Shown: piece after piece, positions 30,459 through 38,457 of the stretch
Layout of the letters: each line of letters begins with the position of its first letter
Position numbering within the stretch: position 1 is the stretch's first letter
Assembly: GCA_021796235.1 (NCBI GenBank)
Contig: JAJYOJ010000008.1
Span: 1-47,072 of the forward strand
Length of the DNA: 47,072 nucleotides
From: a bacterium
GTDB taxonomy: Bacteria; Patescibacteriota; Microgenomatia; UBA1406; GWC2-37-13
Direction: 5' to 3'
The notes under the pieces: generated by a model
Told to the model about the DNA's origin: nothing
Database searches by the model: none
Seen by the model: only the letters and a program-made list of their open reading frames with translations
Position numbers and translations under genes: made by a program

Positions 30459-33026
30459 TTAATGAAACCTCAAGGCAGCTTTGGTTACTTTTACACCAAC
30501 CAGAACCAGGGCGGAAATTGCTAGAAATTCTCCAAACGTTGCGAATGAAACCTCAGGAACCTTAAAAATCTTTGCTCCAAGCGCGGTTCCAACAATTAAA
30601 TACTGGAAAACAAAGGGTAAAACAAAAGCCGCCAGGAAAAAAGGAGATTTTAGCTGCCGCAAATTTTTATGAACCGATCTGTGGCTTAGCCAGAGATCAA
30701 TAAATATAAATGATTGAATTAGGGTCAAAACGGAAAAGGCGGCCGTTTTCCCCGCGGTTTGAAAAATCTGAAACGAAACTAAAACCAAGATCGTTCCAGA
30801 GAGACCAACCAAAAAAATGTAGATTTGATCGCGTTTTGGCAAAAGAGTCAGTTCCTTTTCCGGAGAATCTTTCATTACGCCCTGTGTGCGAGGTGAAAAA
30901 GCTAGAGCTAAAGCCGGTACGCCGTCGGTAATCAAATTTATATATAAAAGCTGAATCGGGTAAAACAAGGTAGGCAGTCCTAAAAATAAGCCTATTAGTA
31001 AAGAAAGCGCCTCTGCAATGTTGCAGGAAAGCAGATATTTAATCGCGTTTTTTAAATTTTTGATTATATTCCTTCCCTCCTCAACTGCATCAACGATCGT
31101 GGCAAAATTATCATCGGTGATAACCATATCGGCAGTCTCGCGAACCACATCGGTACCGATAAGCCCCATCGCGATTCCGACGTCTGCCTGTTTGAGAGCA
31201 ATTGCATCATTTACTCCGTCGCCAGTCACTGCAACCACTTCTCCCAGCTCTTGAAATAATTTCACGATTCGGTGTTTATGAAAAGGAGTCGTCCGGGCAA
31301 AAATTTTGACCCGGGGGAGAAGTTTTAAAAGTTCCGGATCAGAATAGTTGTCGATCTGTTGACCTGTCAGGATCTCAGCACCCTCTTCTACAATGCCGCT
31401 GGAGATGCCGACTGCCTCGGCAGTTTTTTCATTATCGCCGGTAATCATTACAACTTTAATCCCTGCCTCTTTTGCCTTAGAAACGGCCTCAACCGCTTCG
31501 GGCCGCGGAGCGTCATGAATAGCAACCATACCCAATAAAGTCAAATCCGGAACACTAAATCCGAAATCGGAAACAATTTTCAAATTTGGATTTGTTTCGA
31601 GTTTCGAGTTTCGAGTTCCGGTTTTTTTATAGGCAAATGCCAAAACCCTTAAACCCTTTCTTGTCCAAACCTCAATCTGCTTGGTAATTCTCTCCCTCTC
31701 CCCCCAACTCAACTTTGCTTCCTGTCTTCCTCTTTGGACTTTATCACAAAGAGCTAGAATCGACTCCGGCGCACCTTTTGAAAAACAAAAGTTCTGATTT
31801 TTGATCTTTGATTTTTGATTCTGAACTATTACCGACATCATTTTACTCACGCTATCGAACGGTTTTTCAGCAATTATTTTCCATTCGTTTCTCACCATAT
31901 CCGGTACCAACCCGGTTTTTTGTGCCAGATAAAGAAGAGCTCCTTCGGTTGGATCACCTAAAACATCATATCTTTCGTGATCGGTTACCTCAACGAGGGA
32001 AGCTGTAGAACATAAAATACCGTCTAAAACCATTAGATTAAACGGATGGTTGGCAAGTTTTGGCAAATTCTTTTCCTCGTATAGATTACTATCAATAAAA
32101 ACTTCTTTAACCTTCATTTTATTAGTCGTCAACGTCCCTGTTTTGTCAGTTGCAATCAAAGTAATGCTCCCCAATCCTTCGATTGCTGCTAATTTTTTCA
32201 CGATCGCCTTTTTTTTAGCCATTTGTGAAACTCCCATTGCCAAAGTTATCGTCATAACAGCCGGAAGTCCTTCTGGGACAACCGCGACCGCAAGCGATAT
32301 AGCCAGTAAAAAGGCCGGAAAGTAACCTGAACCTTCCAGGAAAGACAGAACAAAAACTGTGAGAGCAATTATTATTCCCAAAATACCAATTATGCGGGTC
32401 AAACTCGCAAGTTTCTTTTGGAGCGGAGTTGCGGTGTCTTCGATCTCGGACAGATGAGTTGCGATCGAGCCAAATTTGCTCTGCATGCCGGTTTTGGTTA
32501 TTTTGGCAAATCCCCTACCGCGCGCCACCACCGTACCCATGAAAATTGCGTCATTTAAGTTCTTAGCAACAGGTAGCGATTCGCCGGTTAAAACTGCTTC
32601 GTTTACTTCCAAATTCATCGCCTCAACAATTTTTGCATCAGCCGGAATTTTTGCTCCTTCTTCTATAAAAATAACATCTTCCGGAACCAGGTAACGGCTA
32701 TCAATTTCTGTCTGTTTTCCATCCCTTATAACTCTGATTTTTGTAATCGCCATGTTTTGCAAAGACGCAATGGCTTCTTCGGCTTTTTTCTCCTGATAAA
32801 GTCCAAAAATTGCATTTAAAATAACTATTGAAATAATTAAACTTCCGTCGACTGGCTCTTTTATAAAGAAAGAAAAAAACGCGGCAAAGATCAAAAGAAT
32901 CGTTAAGAAGTTATTAAATTGTTCAATAAATTTTAGGATAAACGGCTTTTTCTTTTGCTCTGTAATAATATTTAAACCGTATTGTTCCAGCAACTCATCC
33001 GCTTTCGCGGAACTCAAACCATTCAT
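30459..33026 (-). CDS. P-type cation-transporting ATPase, Ca2+ (IIA) type
   Basis: An 855-residue pump: LTGES (146-150, actuator), PEGLP (251-255, TM4), DKTGTLT with phosphorylated D294, KGAPE in the nucleotide domain, TGDGVND hinge, and TM6 LLYINLITDGVPALAL with the Asn/Asp pair typical of Ca2+ pumps. An N-terminal cation-ATPase domain (SSAKADELLEQYGLN) is present. Two AT-rich microrepeats are inserted in frame in the nucleotide domain (VQNQKSKIKNQNF, and TGTRNSKLETNPNL). It is convergent with tkt and only three bases from it. Confidence 0.94.
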   Translation of the reverse strand: MNGLSSAKADELLEQYGLNIITEQKKKPFILKFIEQFNNFLTILLIFAAFFSFFIKEPVDGSLIISIVILNAIFGLYQEKKAEEAIASLQNMAITKIRVIRDGKQTEIDSRYLVPEDVIFIEEGAKIPADAKIVEAMNLEVNEAVLTGESLPVAKNLNDAIFMGTVVARGRGFAKITKTGMQSKFGSIATHLSEIEDTATPLQKKLASLTRIIGILGIIIALTVFVLSFLEGSGYFPAFLLAISLAVAVVPEGLPAVMTITLAMGVSQMAKKKAIVKKLAAIEGLGSITLIATDKTGTLTTNKMKVKEVFIDSNLYEEKNLPKLANHPFNLMVLDGILCSTASLVEVTDHERYDVLGDPTEGALLYLAQKTGLVPDMVRNEWKIIAEKPFDSVSKMMSVIVQNQKSKIKNQNFCFSKGAPESILALCDKVQRGRQEAKLSWGERERITKQIEVWTRKGLRVLAFAYKKTGTRNSKLETNPNLKIVSDFGFSVPDLTLLGMVAIHDAPRPEAVEAVSKAKEAGIKVVMITGDNEKTAEAVGISSGIVEEGAEILTGQQIDNYSDPELLKLLPRVKIFARTTPFHKHRIVKLFQELGEVVAVTGDGVNDAIALKQADVGIAMGLIGTDVVRETADMVITDDNFATIVDAVEEGRNIIKNLKNAIKYLLSCNIAEALSLLIGLFLGLPTLFYPIQLLYINLITDGVPALALAFSPRTQGVMKDSPEKELTLLPKRDQIYIFLVGLSGTILVLVSFQIFQTAGKTAAFSVLTLIQSFIFIDLWLSHRSVHKNLRQLKSPFFLAAFVLPFVFQYLIVGTALGAKIFKVPEVSFATFGEFLAISALVLVGVKVTKAALRFH
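31591..31620. repeat. triple CGAGTTT microrepeat inside P-ATPase gene
   Basis: Read on the plus strand, TTTCGAG is repeated in tandem (TTTCGAGTTTCGAGTTTCGAG, less one base here as position 31597-31616). On the coding strand it encodes GTRNSKLETN in the nucleotide-binding domain. It shares sequence with the tkt microrepeat. Confidence 0.6.
31792..31825. repeat. TTTTTGAT/TTCTGA microrepeat inside P-ATPase gene
   Basis: Tandem TTTTTGATC/TTTGATTTTTGAT units flanked by TTCTGA encode VQNQKSKIKNQNF between IV and CFSKGAPE. It is related to the ATTCTGA repeats of leuS. Confidence 0.6.
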
Positions 33027-33037
33027 AGAAAACTTGG

Positions 33038-33337
33038 TTACAGTAAGTGCGTTTTTCTGTAAAGAATTAATGCGATTATAAAATAAAGAAGCAAACCATA
33101 CGGTGACAAAAATGTACTAAAAATCAGGCCCAAAATTGCAATAACCAAATAGGTAAAAAACTCGCCGATTTTAATAAGCGACCGGGTCGTTAACAGAAAG
33201 AAAAAAACTACTACCAATGATTCCAGACGAAAAGGCTGAAGCGGAAACTTTAAAAAATAGGCGAAAACTATAATTGCTCCAAATAAGATAATAAACCAGT
33301 CTTGTTCGCTAATGTGTATCCGCTTAAAAAAAATCAT
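33038..33337 (-). CDS. small polytopic membrane protein, 99 aa
   Basis: Starts MIFFKRIHISEQDWF and has about four hydrophobic segments (18-31, 41-50, 56-75, 79-93). I recognise no family. Its ATG overlaps the stop of the 59-codon gene upstream (ATGA). It is 11 bases from the P-ATPase gene, so all three could be co-transcribed. Confidence 0.65.
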   Translation of the reverse strand: MIFFKRIHISEQDWFIILFGAIIVFAYFLKFPLQPFRLESLVVVFFFLLTTRSLIKIGEFFTYLVIAILGLIFSTFLSPYGLLLYFIIALILYRKTHLL

Positions 33338-33513
33338 AGTTGTTTACCGGAAATTGATTGTAATAAGGTATTAATTATGTTTAGCGGTCTAAGCAAAAAA
33401 TTAAGCCTTTGATTATAAATATAATACTGATCAAGACTGAAGGCAAGAATTAAAGCAGTCAAAGATAAGAGAAACATGACAAATAGTTTTTTCTTATCAA
33501 TAAAATTCATCAT
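33334..33513 (-). CDS. small single-pass membrane protein, 59 aa
   Basis: ATG at 33513 (or the next codon, 33510) opens MMNFIDKKKLFVMFLLSLTA with a single membrane helix (10-27) followed by a Tyr/Asn-rich basic tail ending in ISGKQL. It overlaps the next gene by ATGA. A TATACT (33524-33529, minus) lies ten bases before the start. No family recognised. Confidence 0.6.
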   Translation of the reverse strand: MMNFIDKKKLFVMFLLSLTALILAFSLDQYYIYNQRLNFLLRPLNIINTLLQSISGKQL

Positions 33514-33523
33514 AATAACATTT

Positions 33524-33538
33524 AGTATAGTATAAAAT
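33524..33538. promoter_or_regulatory. divergent overlapping -10 elements
   Basis: AGTATAGTATAAAAT holds TATACT on the minus strand for the 59-codon gene and TATAAA/TAAAAT on the plus strand, 10 bases before the ATG at 33549. Both transcripts would have leaders of only a few bases. Confidence 0.55.
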
Positions 33539-33548
33539 AGTTATTGTT

Positions 33549-34388
33549 ATGAAACTATCATCCACCATAGTTAAAATTGCGTTATTCTTCTTTCTTAGTT
33601 TTGCCGCCATCATTGTAACTTATCAACTGTCAGGCCACCAAGCGTTACAAACCTCTACTAAAGCCATCGAGAACGAATGCAGCTATTGTTTAACCGAGCC
33701 TTCCTGCTGCGGACAAATAATCGCGCAACTTAATCAAGCCGGCGATGTTACCGGCCTGCCTGATAACCAACAACCTTATCACGCCTGTGATTGGCCAATT
33801 AGAGGATACTGCCAGCCGAAAACCTGTAATCAACTACCGGCAGGAGGTAAATATAGAGGCAACTGTGGATGGTATTGGATGTTCCATGATGCCAGCGGCA
33901 ATAGCTACAATTTAGGTACGAACACGCCGACTGGATACGGCTGCATGATAGGCCTCTCAGAATCTACAATGCAACCCCGCTGTACCGGTACGGGGGAAAT
34001 CACCCTTGCACCATCCGGTTCGGCTACACCAACAGCTCCTCCTGTTAGCCCTACCTCACAGCCCACCGAGCCAACTCTTCCTGCTGCTCGTCCGTCCACG
34101 CCAACGCCCCTGCCTTCTCTTGAACCCACTCCAATTTTTTATGTAACGCCTGAGCTACAGTTTCCGGGATCGTATACTGACTTTGAATCACAACAACCAA
34201 CGCCTGAAGTACCGATCACGCCATTTACCTTACCGGCTTTGAAAATTCAGGTCAATTTTGCTAAGGTAGGTTTGCAATCAGCCAAAGCCGTGGATCTTTT
34301 CAGCTATATTTTCCAAATAATAAGATATTATGATTCCAAGTTGGAAAATTCAATAAATAATGAAGTTACTACTATTTTACGAAGATAG
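33549..34388 (+). CDS. secreted or anchored Cys-rich protein with Pro/Thr-rich linker
   Basis: A 279-residue protein with an N-terminal hydrophobic signal or anchor (8-25), a Cys-rich domain of about 110 residues (CSYC, CC, then eight more cysteines, likely disulfide-bonded), a Pro/Thr/Ser-rich linker (about 155-225, SATPTAPPVSPTSQPTEPT) and a helical C-terminus. It should be exported and act at the cell surface. I do not recognise the Cys-rich domain. It is convergent with the HEPN-like gene with one base between. Confidence 0.7.
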   Translation: MKLSSTIVKIALFFFLSFAAIIVTYQLSGHQALQTSTKAIENECSYCLTEPSCCGQIIAQLNQAGDVTGLPDNQQPYHACDWPIRGYCQPKTCNQLPAGGKYRGNCGWYWMFHDASGNSYNLGTNTPTGYGCMIGLSESTMQPRCTGTGEITLAPSGSATPTAPPVSPTSQPTEPTLPAARPSTPTPLPSLEPTPIFYVTPELQFPGSYTDFESQQPTPEVPITPFTLPALKIQVNFAKVGLQSAKAVDLFSYIFQIIRYYDSKLENSINNEVTTILRR

Positions 34389-34389
34389 T

Positions 34390-34875
34390 TTATTTCTTTA
34401 GTTTCTGATAGGTTTCTTCCATCACTTCGATAAACTTGTTGACAATTCCTTCCGCCTCCTCAAAGCTTACAGCTTTTAAATTATGGGGAAAATAATGAAA
34501 AATCTGGTTGCGGCCAACTTTCCACATGTCCCAAATTTTTCCTGCCAGTTCATCACCGGCCGCAGCGCTTATTTTTTTATAAAGAGACCTGTCTCCGAGC
34601 TGACCCATCAGGTTAGGCGACATCAGTTTGCCTAAACGCAGATGGTCAGAAATATAATCCAGATGGGAAATAAAACCAATATCTTTGAAGAGCCTTTTCA
34701 AAAAACCCTCATAAGCCTTGGCAAAGGGAAAGATAAGAAATGAGTAATCTTTAAAACGGTAGGCGTGCTCTTTAATAATATCATTCATTAAGTACTGACC
34801 TTCTAAAATCAGATCCTTTTGCTCTTGTGGAATATATTGCCAGAACTCACCGTATTGATCCGCGGCTTTAGCCAT
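34390..34875 (-). CDS. HEPN-like domain protein, candidate RNase or RNA-binding factor
   Basis: A 161-residue all-helical protein. FPFAKAYEGFLKRLFKDIGF and the motif GRNQIFHYFP (R-x4-H) followed by SFEEAEGIVNKFIEVM match the HEPN layout (RX4-6H). HEPN proteins are often metal-independent RNases in toxin-antitoxin or antiviral systems, but no antitoxin-like partner is adjacent here. ATG 34875 (MAKAADQYG) is chosen over 34893 because an extended -10 TGG-TAAGAT (TAAGAT 34884-34889) lies eight bases before it. Confidence 0.6.
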   Translation of the reverse strand: MAKAADQYGEFWQYIPQEQKDLILEGQYLMNDIIKEHAYRFKDYSFLIFPFAKAYEGFLKRLFKDIGFISHLDYISDHLRLGKLMSPNLMGQLGDRSLYKKISAAAGDELAGKIWDMWKVGRNQIFHYFPHNLKAVSFEEAEGIVNKFIEVMEETYQKLKK

Positions 34876-34947
34876 AACTATTAATCTTACCATAAAATAA
34901 AATCAGTTGATTTTTAATTTTACGCTACTAAAATAATCGTAGAAGCT

Positions 34948-35625
34948 ATGAAAACTATCTCAGAACTGATTGAACGAAATATTTTAGAAGATGAGTTTGT
35001 TGAAAAGCGTAAAAGACTGCCGTTGCATCTCAAATTCCCAGTTATAACTATTTCTCGAGAAAAAGGTTCGGGCGGAAGACCAATTGCGCTTCTTGTTGCA
35101 AAAAAGCTGGGAAAACCTTGGAAGGTTTATCACAAAGAAATAATTGATGAGATTGCCAAAAAAATCCATCTTGAGAATGAGCTGGTTAATGAAATTGACG
35201 AAAGGAATATTCCTTTTATTGAAGAAATCATTGCTGATTTTTTTGGTAAACGCTATCTTAATCTAAACAGCTATTACAGACAGCTTGTAAAAATAATTTC
35301 TGTAATCGGTCAACGCGGTTATGCAGTCATCATAGGCCGTGGAGCTAATTTCCTTTTGCCAAATTCCCTTAAGGTCAGAATTATTTGTGAGATGCCCCAG
35401 CGCATAGCCTGGCTTATGGAACATGAAAATTTTACTAAGCGGGAAGCAATGGCGCAGATTGAAAAATCCGATGCAGAGCGCGGAGACTTTGTCGATGCTG
35501 TATTTCGCCATGATCCAAAAAAAGCCCATCATTATGATCTGGTAATCCGTACCGGGCCAAATCTTTCGATCGAAAACGCTGCCGATCTGATTGTCTTTGA
35601 AGCCAAGCGAAGGTTTAAACTCTAA
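34948..35625 (+). CDS. cytidylate kinase-like protein
   Basis: A 225-residue P-loop kinase of the Cytidylate_kin2 group. FPVITISREKGSGGRPIALLVA carries the degenerate Walker A, and RGYAVIIGRGANFLL plus RIAWLMEHENFTKREA fit the family. It may phosphorylate CMP or a related substrate. About 25 extra residues precede the kinase core. It is convergent with rplA and one base away. Confidence 0.82.
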   Translation: MKTISELIERNILEDEFVEKRKRLPLHLKFPVITISREKGSGGRPIALLVAKKLGKPWKVYHKEIIDEIAKKIHLENELVNEIDERNIPFIEEIIADFFGKRYLNLNSYYRQLVKIISVIGQRGYAVIIGRGANFLLPNSLKVRIICEMPQRIAWLMEHENFTKREAMAQIEKSDAERGDFVDAVFRHDPKKAHHYDLVIRTGPNLSIENAADLIVFEAKRRFKL

Positions 35626-35626
35626 A

Positions 35627-36427
35627 TTAAATCTTATTCAAGTCTAATCTCAGCGATGGACTCATTGTGCTTTTGATGAAAACCGAAGTTATGTGATTTT
35701 TTCCTACTGTAGCGACAAACTTTTCGGCATTTTCGGAAAGATCTTTTTCAGCAAAAGATATTTTACCAATCATCTGGTGAATAATCGGAGCTTTAGGTTC
35801 GGTTTTGAAACGAAGCATACCTTTGGCAAATTTTTTGAGTAATTCTTCCGGCTTGGGAGAAATCGTACCGGCTTTGGGATTGGGCATAAGACCTTTGGGC
35901 CCCAAAATCTTGGCAAACTTAGCTAGCTTTGGCATGTAAGAGGGATGCGTCACTAAAATATCAAAATCAATTTTGCCTTTTTCAATGTCGGCTAATACTG
36001 TATCATCAACAATTTTTACCTTGGTAATTTTTCCGGTTGAATGAGGTAAATCGATCTCCCCTTTTAGGCCGGCTGAATCGACGTTAAGATGCAGTTCAAC
36101 CGATTCATCAAATTTTGTGTACTTAAGTTTTTTCAGGAGTCCAATTGCTTCTGTCAGAGTATAGGTTTTGGTTTTATCTATTTCTTTTCTGGCTTTTTGG
36201 TAATTTTTACCCCTTGTCCGCTGAAGCCCAACTCGTTTTTTGGAAACGGTCTTGGGCGAAGGCGGAACGGATGCGATATTTTTTTCTTTCCCCCCCGAAA
36301 CTTTGGCGGAAGCGGGTTCTTTGACTTTGCTTACTAACTTTTTTTCCTTAGACCGCTCTTTCTGTTCTTTCTTTTGTTTCTCTTCGACCTCTTCCAAACC
36401 GATAATTCTCGTGCGAATTTTTCCCAT
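35627..36427 (-). CDS. rplA: 50S ribosomal protein L1 with N-terminal extension
   Basis: L1 forms the stalk at the E site. The L1 core starts near residue 75 (RGKNYQKARKEIDKTKTYTLTEAI), with VELHLNVDSAGLKGEIDLP, LGPKGLMPNPKAGT and the C-terminal KNHITSVFIKSTMSPSLRLD. About 70 residues precede it (MGKIRTRIIGLEEVEEKQKKE, a Lys/Glu coiled region, then a Pro/Ser/Lys stretch), a lengthening typical of CPR L1. The stretch PASAKVSGGKEKNIAS lies in a GC-richer patch with partial palindromy and could be repeat-derived. Confidence 0.95.
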   Translation of the reverse strand: MGKIRTRIIGLEEVEEKQKKEQKERSKEKKLVSKVKEPASAKVSGGKEKNIASVPPSPKTVSKKRVGLQRTRGKNYQKARKEIDKTKTYTLTEAIGLLKKLKYTKFDESVELHLNVDSAGLKGEIDLPHSTGKITKVKIVDDTVLADIEKGKIDFDILVTHPSYMPKLAKFAKILGPKGLMPNPKAGTISPKPEELLKKFAKGMLRFKTEPKAPIIHQMIGKISFAEKDLSENAEKFVATVGKNHITSVFIKSTMSPSLRLDLNKI

Positions 36428-36449
36428 TTAAAAAATTTAAAATTATAAA

Positions 36450-36872
36450 TTATTCTACGTCTATACCCATTGATCGGGCTGTTCCGGCAACAATCTTTTT
36501 AGCACTTTCAACATCATAGGCGTTTAAGTCTGCCAGCTTTTCTTTGGCAATTTCTTCGACCTGTGCCTTGGTAAGTTTTCCAACCTTTTCCGTATTCGGT
36601 TTGCCTGAAGCTTTTTGCAAGGCAAGTTTTTTCTTGATCATGGCAGCTACCGGTGGAAGTTTAGTTATGAATGTAAATGATCTATCCTCAAACACTGTAA
36701 TTACCGCTGGAATAATCTGCCCTTTCATTTTTTGCGTCCGTGCATTATATTCTTTGATAAAATCCATGATCGGGACACCGTGTTGACCTAATGCTGGTCC
36801 CACTGGTGGGGCAGGAGTCGCTTCTCCCGCGGGAAGATTCAGCTTAATTATTGTTTTAACTTTTTTGGCCAT
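36450..36872 (-). CDS. rplK: 50S ribosomal protein L11
   Basis: A 140-residue L11: [33 protein letters not shown] with the proline switch, [17 protein letters not shown], and C-terminal RNA-binding [11 protein letters not shown]. It binds the GTPase centre of 23S rRNA. It lies between nusG and rplA in the standard order. Confidence 0.98.
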   Translation of the reverse strand: MAKKVKTIIKLNLPAGEATPAPPVGPALGQHGVPIMDFIKEYNARTQKMKGQIIPAVITVFEDRSFTFITKLPPVAAMIKKKLALQKASGKPNTEKVGKLTKAQVEEIAKEKLADLNAYDVESAKKIVAGTARSMGIDVE

Positions 36873-36875
36873 TTA

Positions 36876-37463
36876 TTATAGTTTTGCAACCTGTAAAAAA
36901 TCTAACTCTACCGGTGTTTCCCGGTCAAAAATCGAAACCAAAACTCGGACTTTTCCTTTTTCTTCATCAATCGCTTCAATCGTACCCAAAAAGTCGGAAA
37001 ACGGACCTTCGGTGATTTTGACTGCTTCACCTACTGAGAACTTTGTCCTAAACTTTGGCTGTTCTTGCTGGACAAACTTCATAATTGCGTCAACCTCTTT
37101 TTCTGAGATTGGAGTTGGTTTTAAACCGGCTCCCACAAAACCAGTTACGCCCTCGGTCGTCCGAACCACTAGCCAGGAGTCGTCGTTTAATATCATACGG
37201 ACTAAAATATAACCTGGAAAAACTTTTTCATTTTGCTTGGTTTTTTTCCCTTTTTTGACTACGACGATTTCTCTTATTGGAACAACTATATCGAAGATAT
37301 TTTTTTCCATTCCCAAACTTTTTATGCGCTGTTCCAGCGCGTGCTTGACGCGCGCTTCATAACCGGTCTGGACATGGATGACATACCATTTAGCCTGGTC
37401 ACCAACCATCTGCGTGGTTTTTACAACCTCTTTTTTCTCTTCGCTTAAATTTTGATTAGTCAT
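36876..37463 (-). CDS. nusG: transcription termination/antitermination factor NusG
   Basis: A 195-residue NusG with the NGN domain (WYVIHVQTGYEARVKHALEQRI, FPGYILVRM) and a KOW domain (FSVGEAVKITEGPFSDFLGTIEAID). It couples RNA polymerase to ribosomes or Rho. The loop VGAGLKPTPIS is coded by a near-palindrome (37111-37133). Operon order secE-nusG-rplK-rplA is conserved. Confidence 0.97.
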   Translation of the reverse strand: MTNQNLSEEKKEVVKTTQMVGDQAKWYVIHVQTGYEARVKHALEQRIKSLGMEKNIFDIVVPIREIVVVKKGKKTKQNEKVFPGYILVRMILNDDSWLVVRTTEGVTGFVGAGLKPTPISEKEVDAIMKFVQQEQPKFRTKFSVGEAVKITEGPFSDFLGTIEAIDEEKGKVRVLVSIFDRETPVELDFLQVAKL

Positions 37464-37477
37464 GGATAGTTAACGAA

Positions 37478-37681
37478 TTAGCGAAATTGAGTAATAAAAT
37501 TCAACCCGCTCGCCAGAAAAAGATCAATTATACCGATATATATCCCAATTATCAAGGATATCCCAATCACAACAGCAGTCAGCCTAACGGTTTCGTTTTT
37601 GCTGGGCCAGGTAACTTTTTTTAGTTCCTCAGCAATATCTGTTGCGAAATTTTGTCGGTTTATCTTTGCGTCGGCAGCCAT
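37478..37681 (-). CDS. secE: preprotein translocase subunit SecE
   Basis: A 67-residue SecE with the cytoplasmic amphipathic motif EELKKVTWPSKNET and one membrane helix (VVIGISLIIGIYIGIIDLFL). The ATG 37681 (MAADAKINRQ) is chosen over an upstream in-frame ATG because extended -10 TGG-TACAAT (TACAAT 37689-37694) ends seven bases before it. First gene of the nusG operon. Confidence 0.95.
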   Translation of the reverse strand: MAADAKINRQNFATDIAEELKKVTWPSKNETVRLTAVVIGISLIIGIYIGIIDLFLASGLNFITQFR

Positions 37682-37688
37682 GGGGAAT

Positions 37689-37722
37689 ATTGTACCATAA
37701 AATGCCACCCTTTTGATATAGT
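37689..37722. promoter_or_regulatory. divergent extended -10 promoters, secE and membrane gene
   Basis: Minus: TGG-TACAAT, seven bases before the secE ATG. Plus: TGA-TATAGT (TATAGT 37717-37722), six bases before the ATG at 37729. Both imply leaderless transcripts. Confidence 0.65.
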
Positions 37723-37728
37723 TAAATT

Positions 37729-38361
37729 ATGCCTAACGAAATCGTTCAATCGATTATTTTAATCGTCACTGTCTCCCTCGCCTTTCTCTTTCCTAAAACC
37801 GATCTAGGAAATTACGCTGTCCAGATTGCGGCAACCTTATTTATTCTTTTGTTTATCAGCCGTAGATTTTTGCTTGAAAATTCCGTCTCAAAACTTTTGG
37901 AATCGGTGGTTTTTACCTTTGTTATTCTCTTGATTGTTAATACTACCGGTCAAACTGCCTCTCCATTCTTCTTTCTCGTATATTTTCTCCTTTTCTCTTT
38001 AGTTCTTCTCCTCGAACCAATAATCTCAATAACAATGACCTTTACTTTAATAATATTTTTCCTTTTATCACTTCCTCCGGGTCAATCCTTCGAAAAATTT
38101 TTGCCTGTACTGTCTTTGGCTTTCCTGACGCCTTTTGCTCTTTTTCTGGGACAGGGATATCTACAAAACAAGATCCTAACAACTAAAAATGAAAACCTGC
38201 AGGAAGATACATTTTTATTTCTATCTCTTATGCTTAAAAATCATGTGAAAAATATACGTTCTGCGGCTGATAACTTTGTTGGCGACCACCAACTGGAAGT
38301 AATCAAAAAATCCGCCCGGCAGATGGAAAAACTTATTGAGAAGTTTGAAAAGGCAAAATAG
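37729..38361 (+). CDS. polytopic membrane protein with C-terminal helix, histidine-kinase-like remnant possible
   Basis: A 210-residue protein with five or six membrane helices (to about residue 148) and a C-terminal cytoplasmic helix (EDTFLFLSLMLKNHVKNIRSAAD...). The layout recalls the sensor plus dimerisation helix of histidine kinases, but no H-box consensus or ATPase domain is present. No firm family call. Confidence 0.6.
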   Translation: MPNEIVQSIILIVTVSLAFLFPKTDLGNYAVQIAATLFILLFISRRFLLENSVSKLLESVVFTFVILLIVNTTGQTASPFFFLVYFLLFSLVLLLEPIISITMTFTLIIFFLLSLPPGQSFEKFLPVLSLAFLTPFALFLGQGYLQNKILTTKNENLQEDTFLFLSLMLKNHVKNIRSAADNFVGDHQLEVIKKSARQMEKLIEKFEKAK

Positions 38362-38365
38362 GTCG

Positions 38366-38457
38366 CAGTATAAAGTATGGAGTATTTAATATTCAGCAAA
38401 AAAATTTTGCAAGTCTTTTTTTTCGTCTTTCTACTCTATGCTCTATGCTCTATACTA
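38366..38457. repeat. imperfect inverted repeat around start and signal peptide of surface protein gene
   Basis: AGTATAAAGTATGGAGTA near the ATG and TACTCTATGCTCTATGCTCT about 60 bases further are roughly complementary. The second part is a tandem CTCTATG unit. The repeats code for the start (MEY) and the signal-peptide segment LLYALCSI. Confidence 0.45.

Noticed and set aside
36865-37212. Plus-strand frame opposite nusG.
   Set aside because: Shadow of nusG, whose domains are unmistakable.
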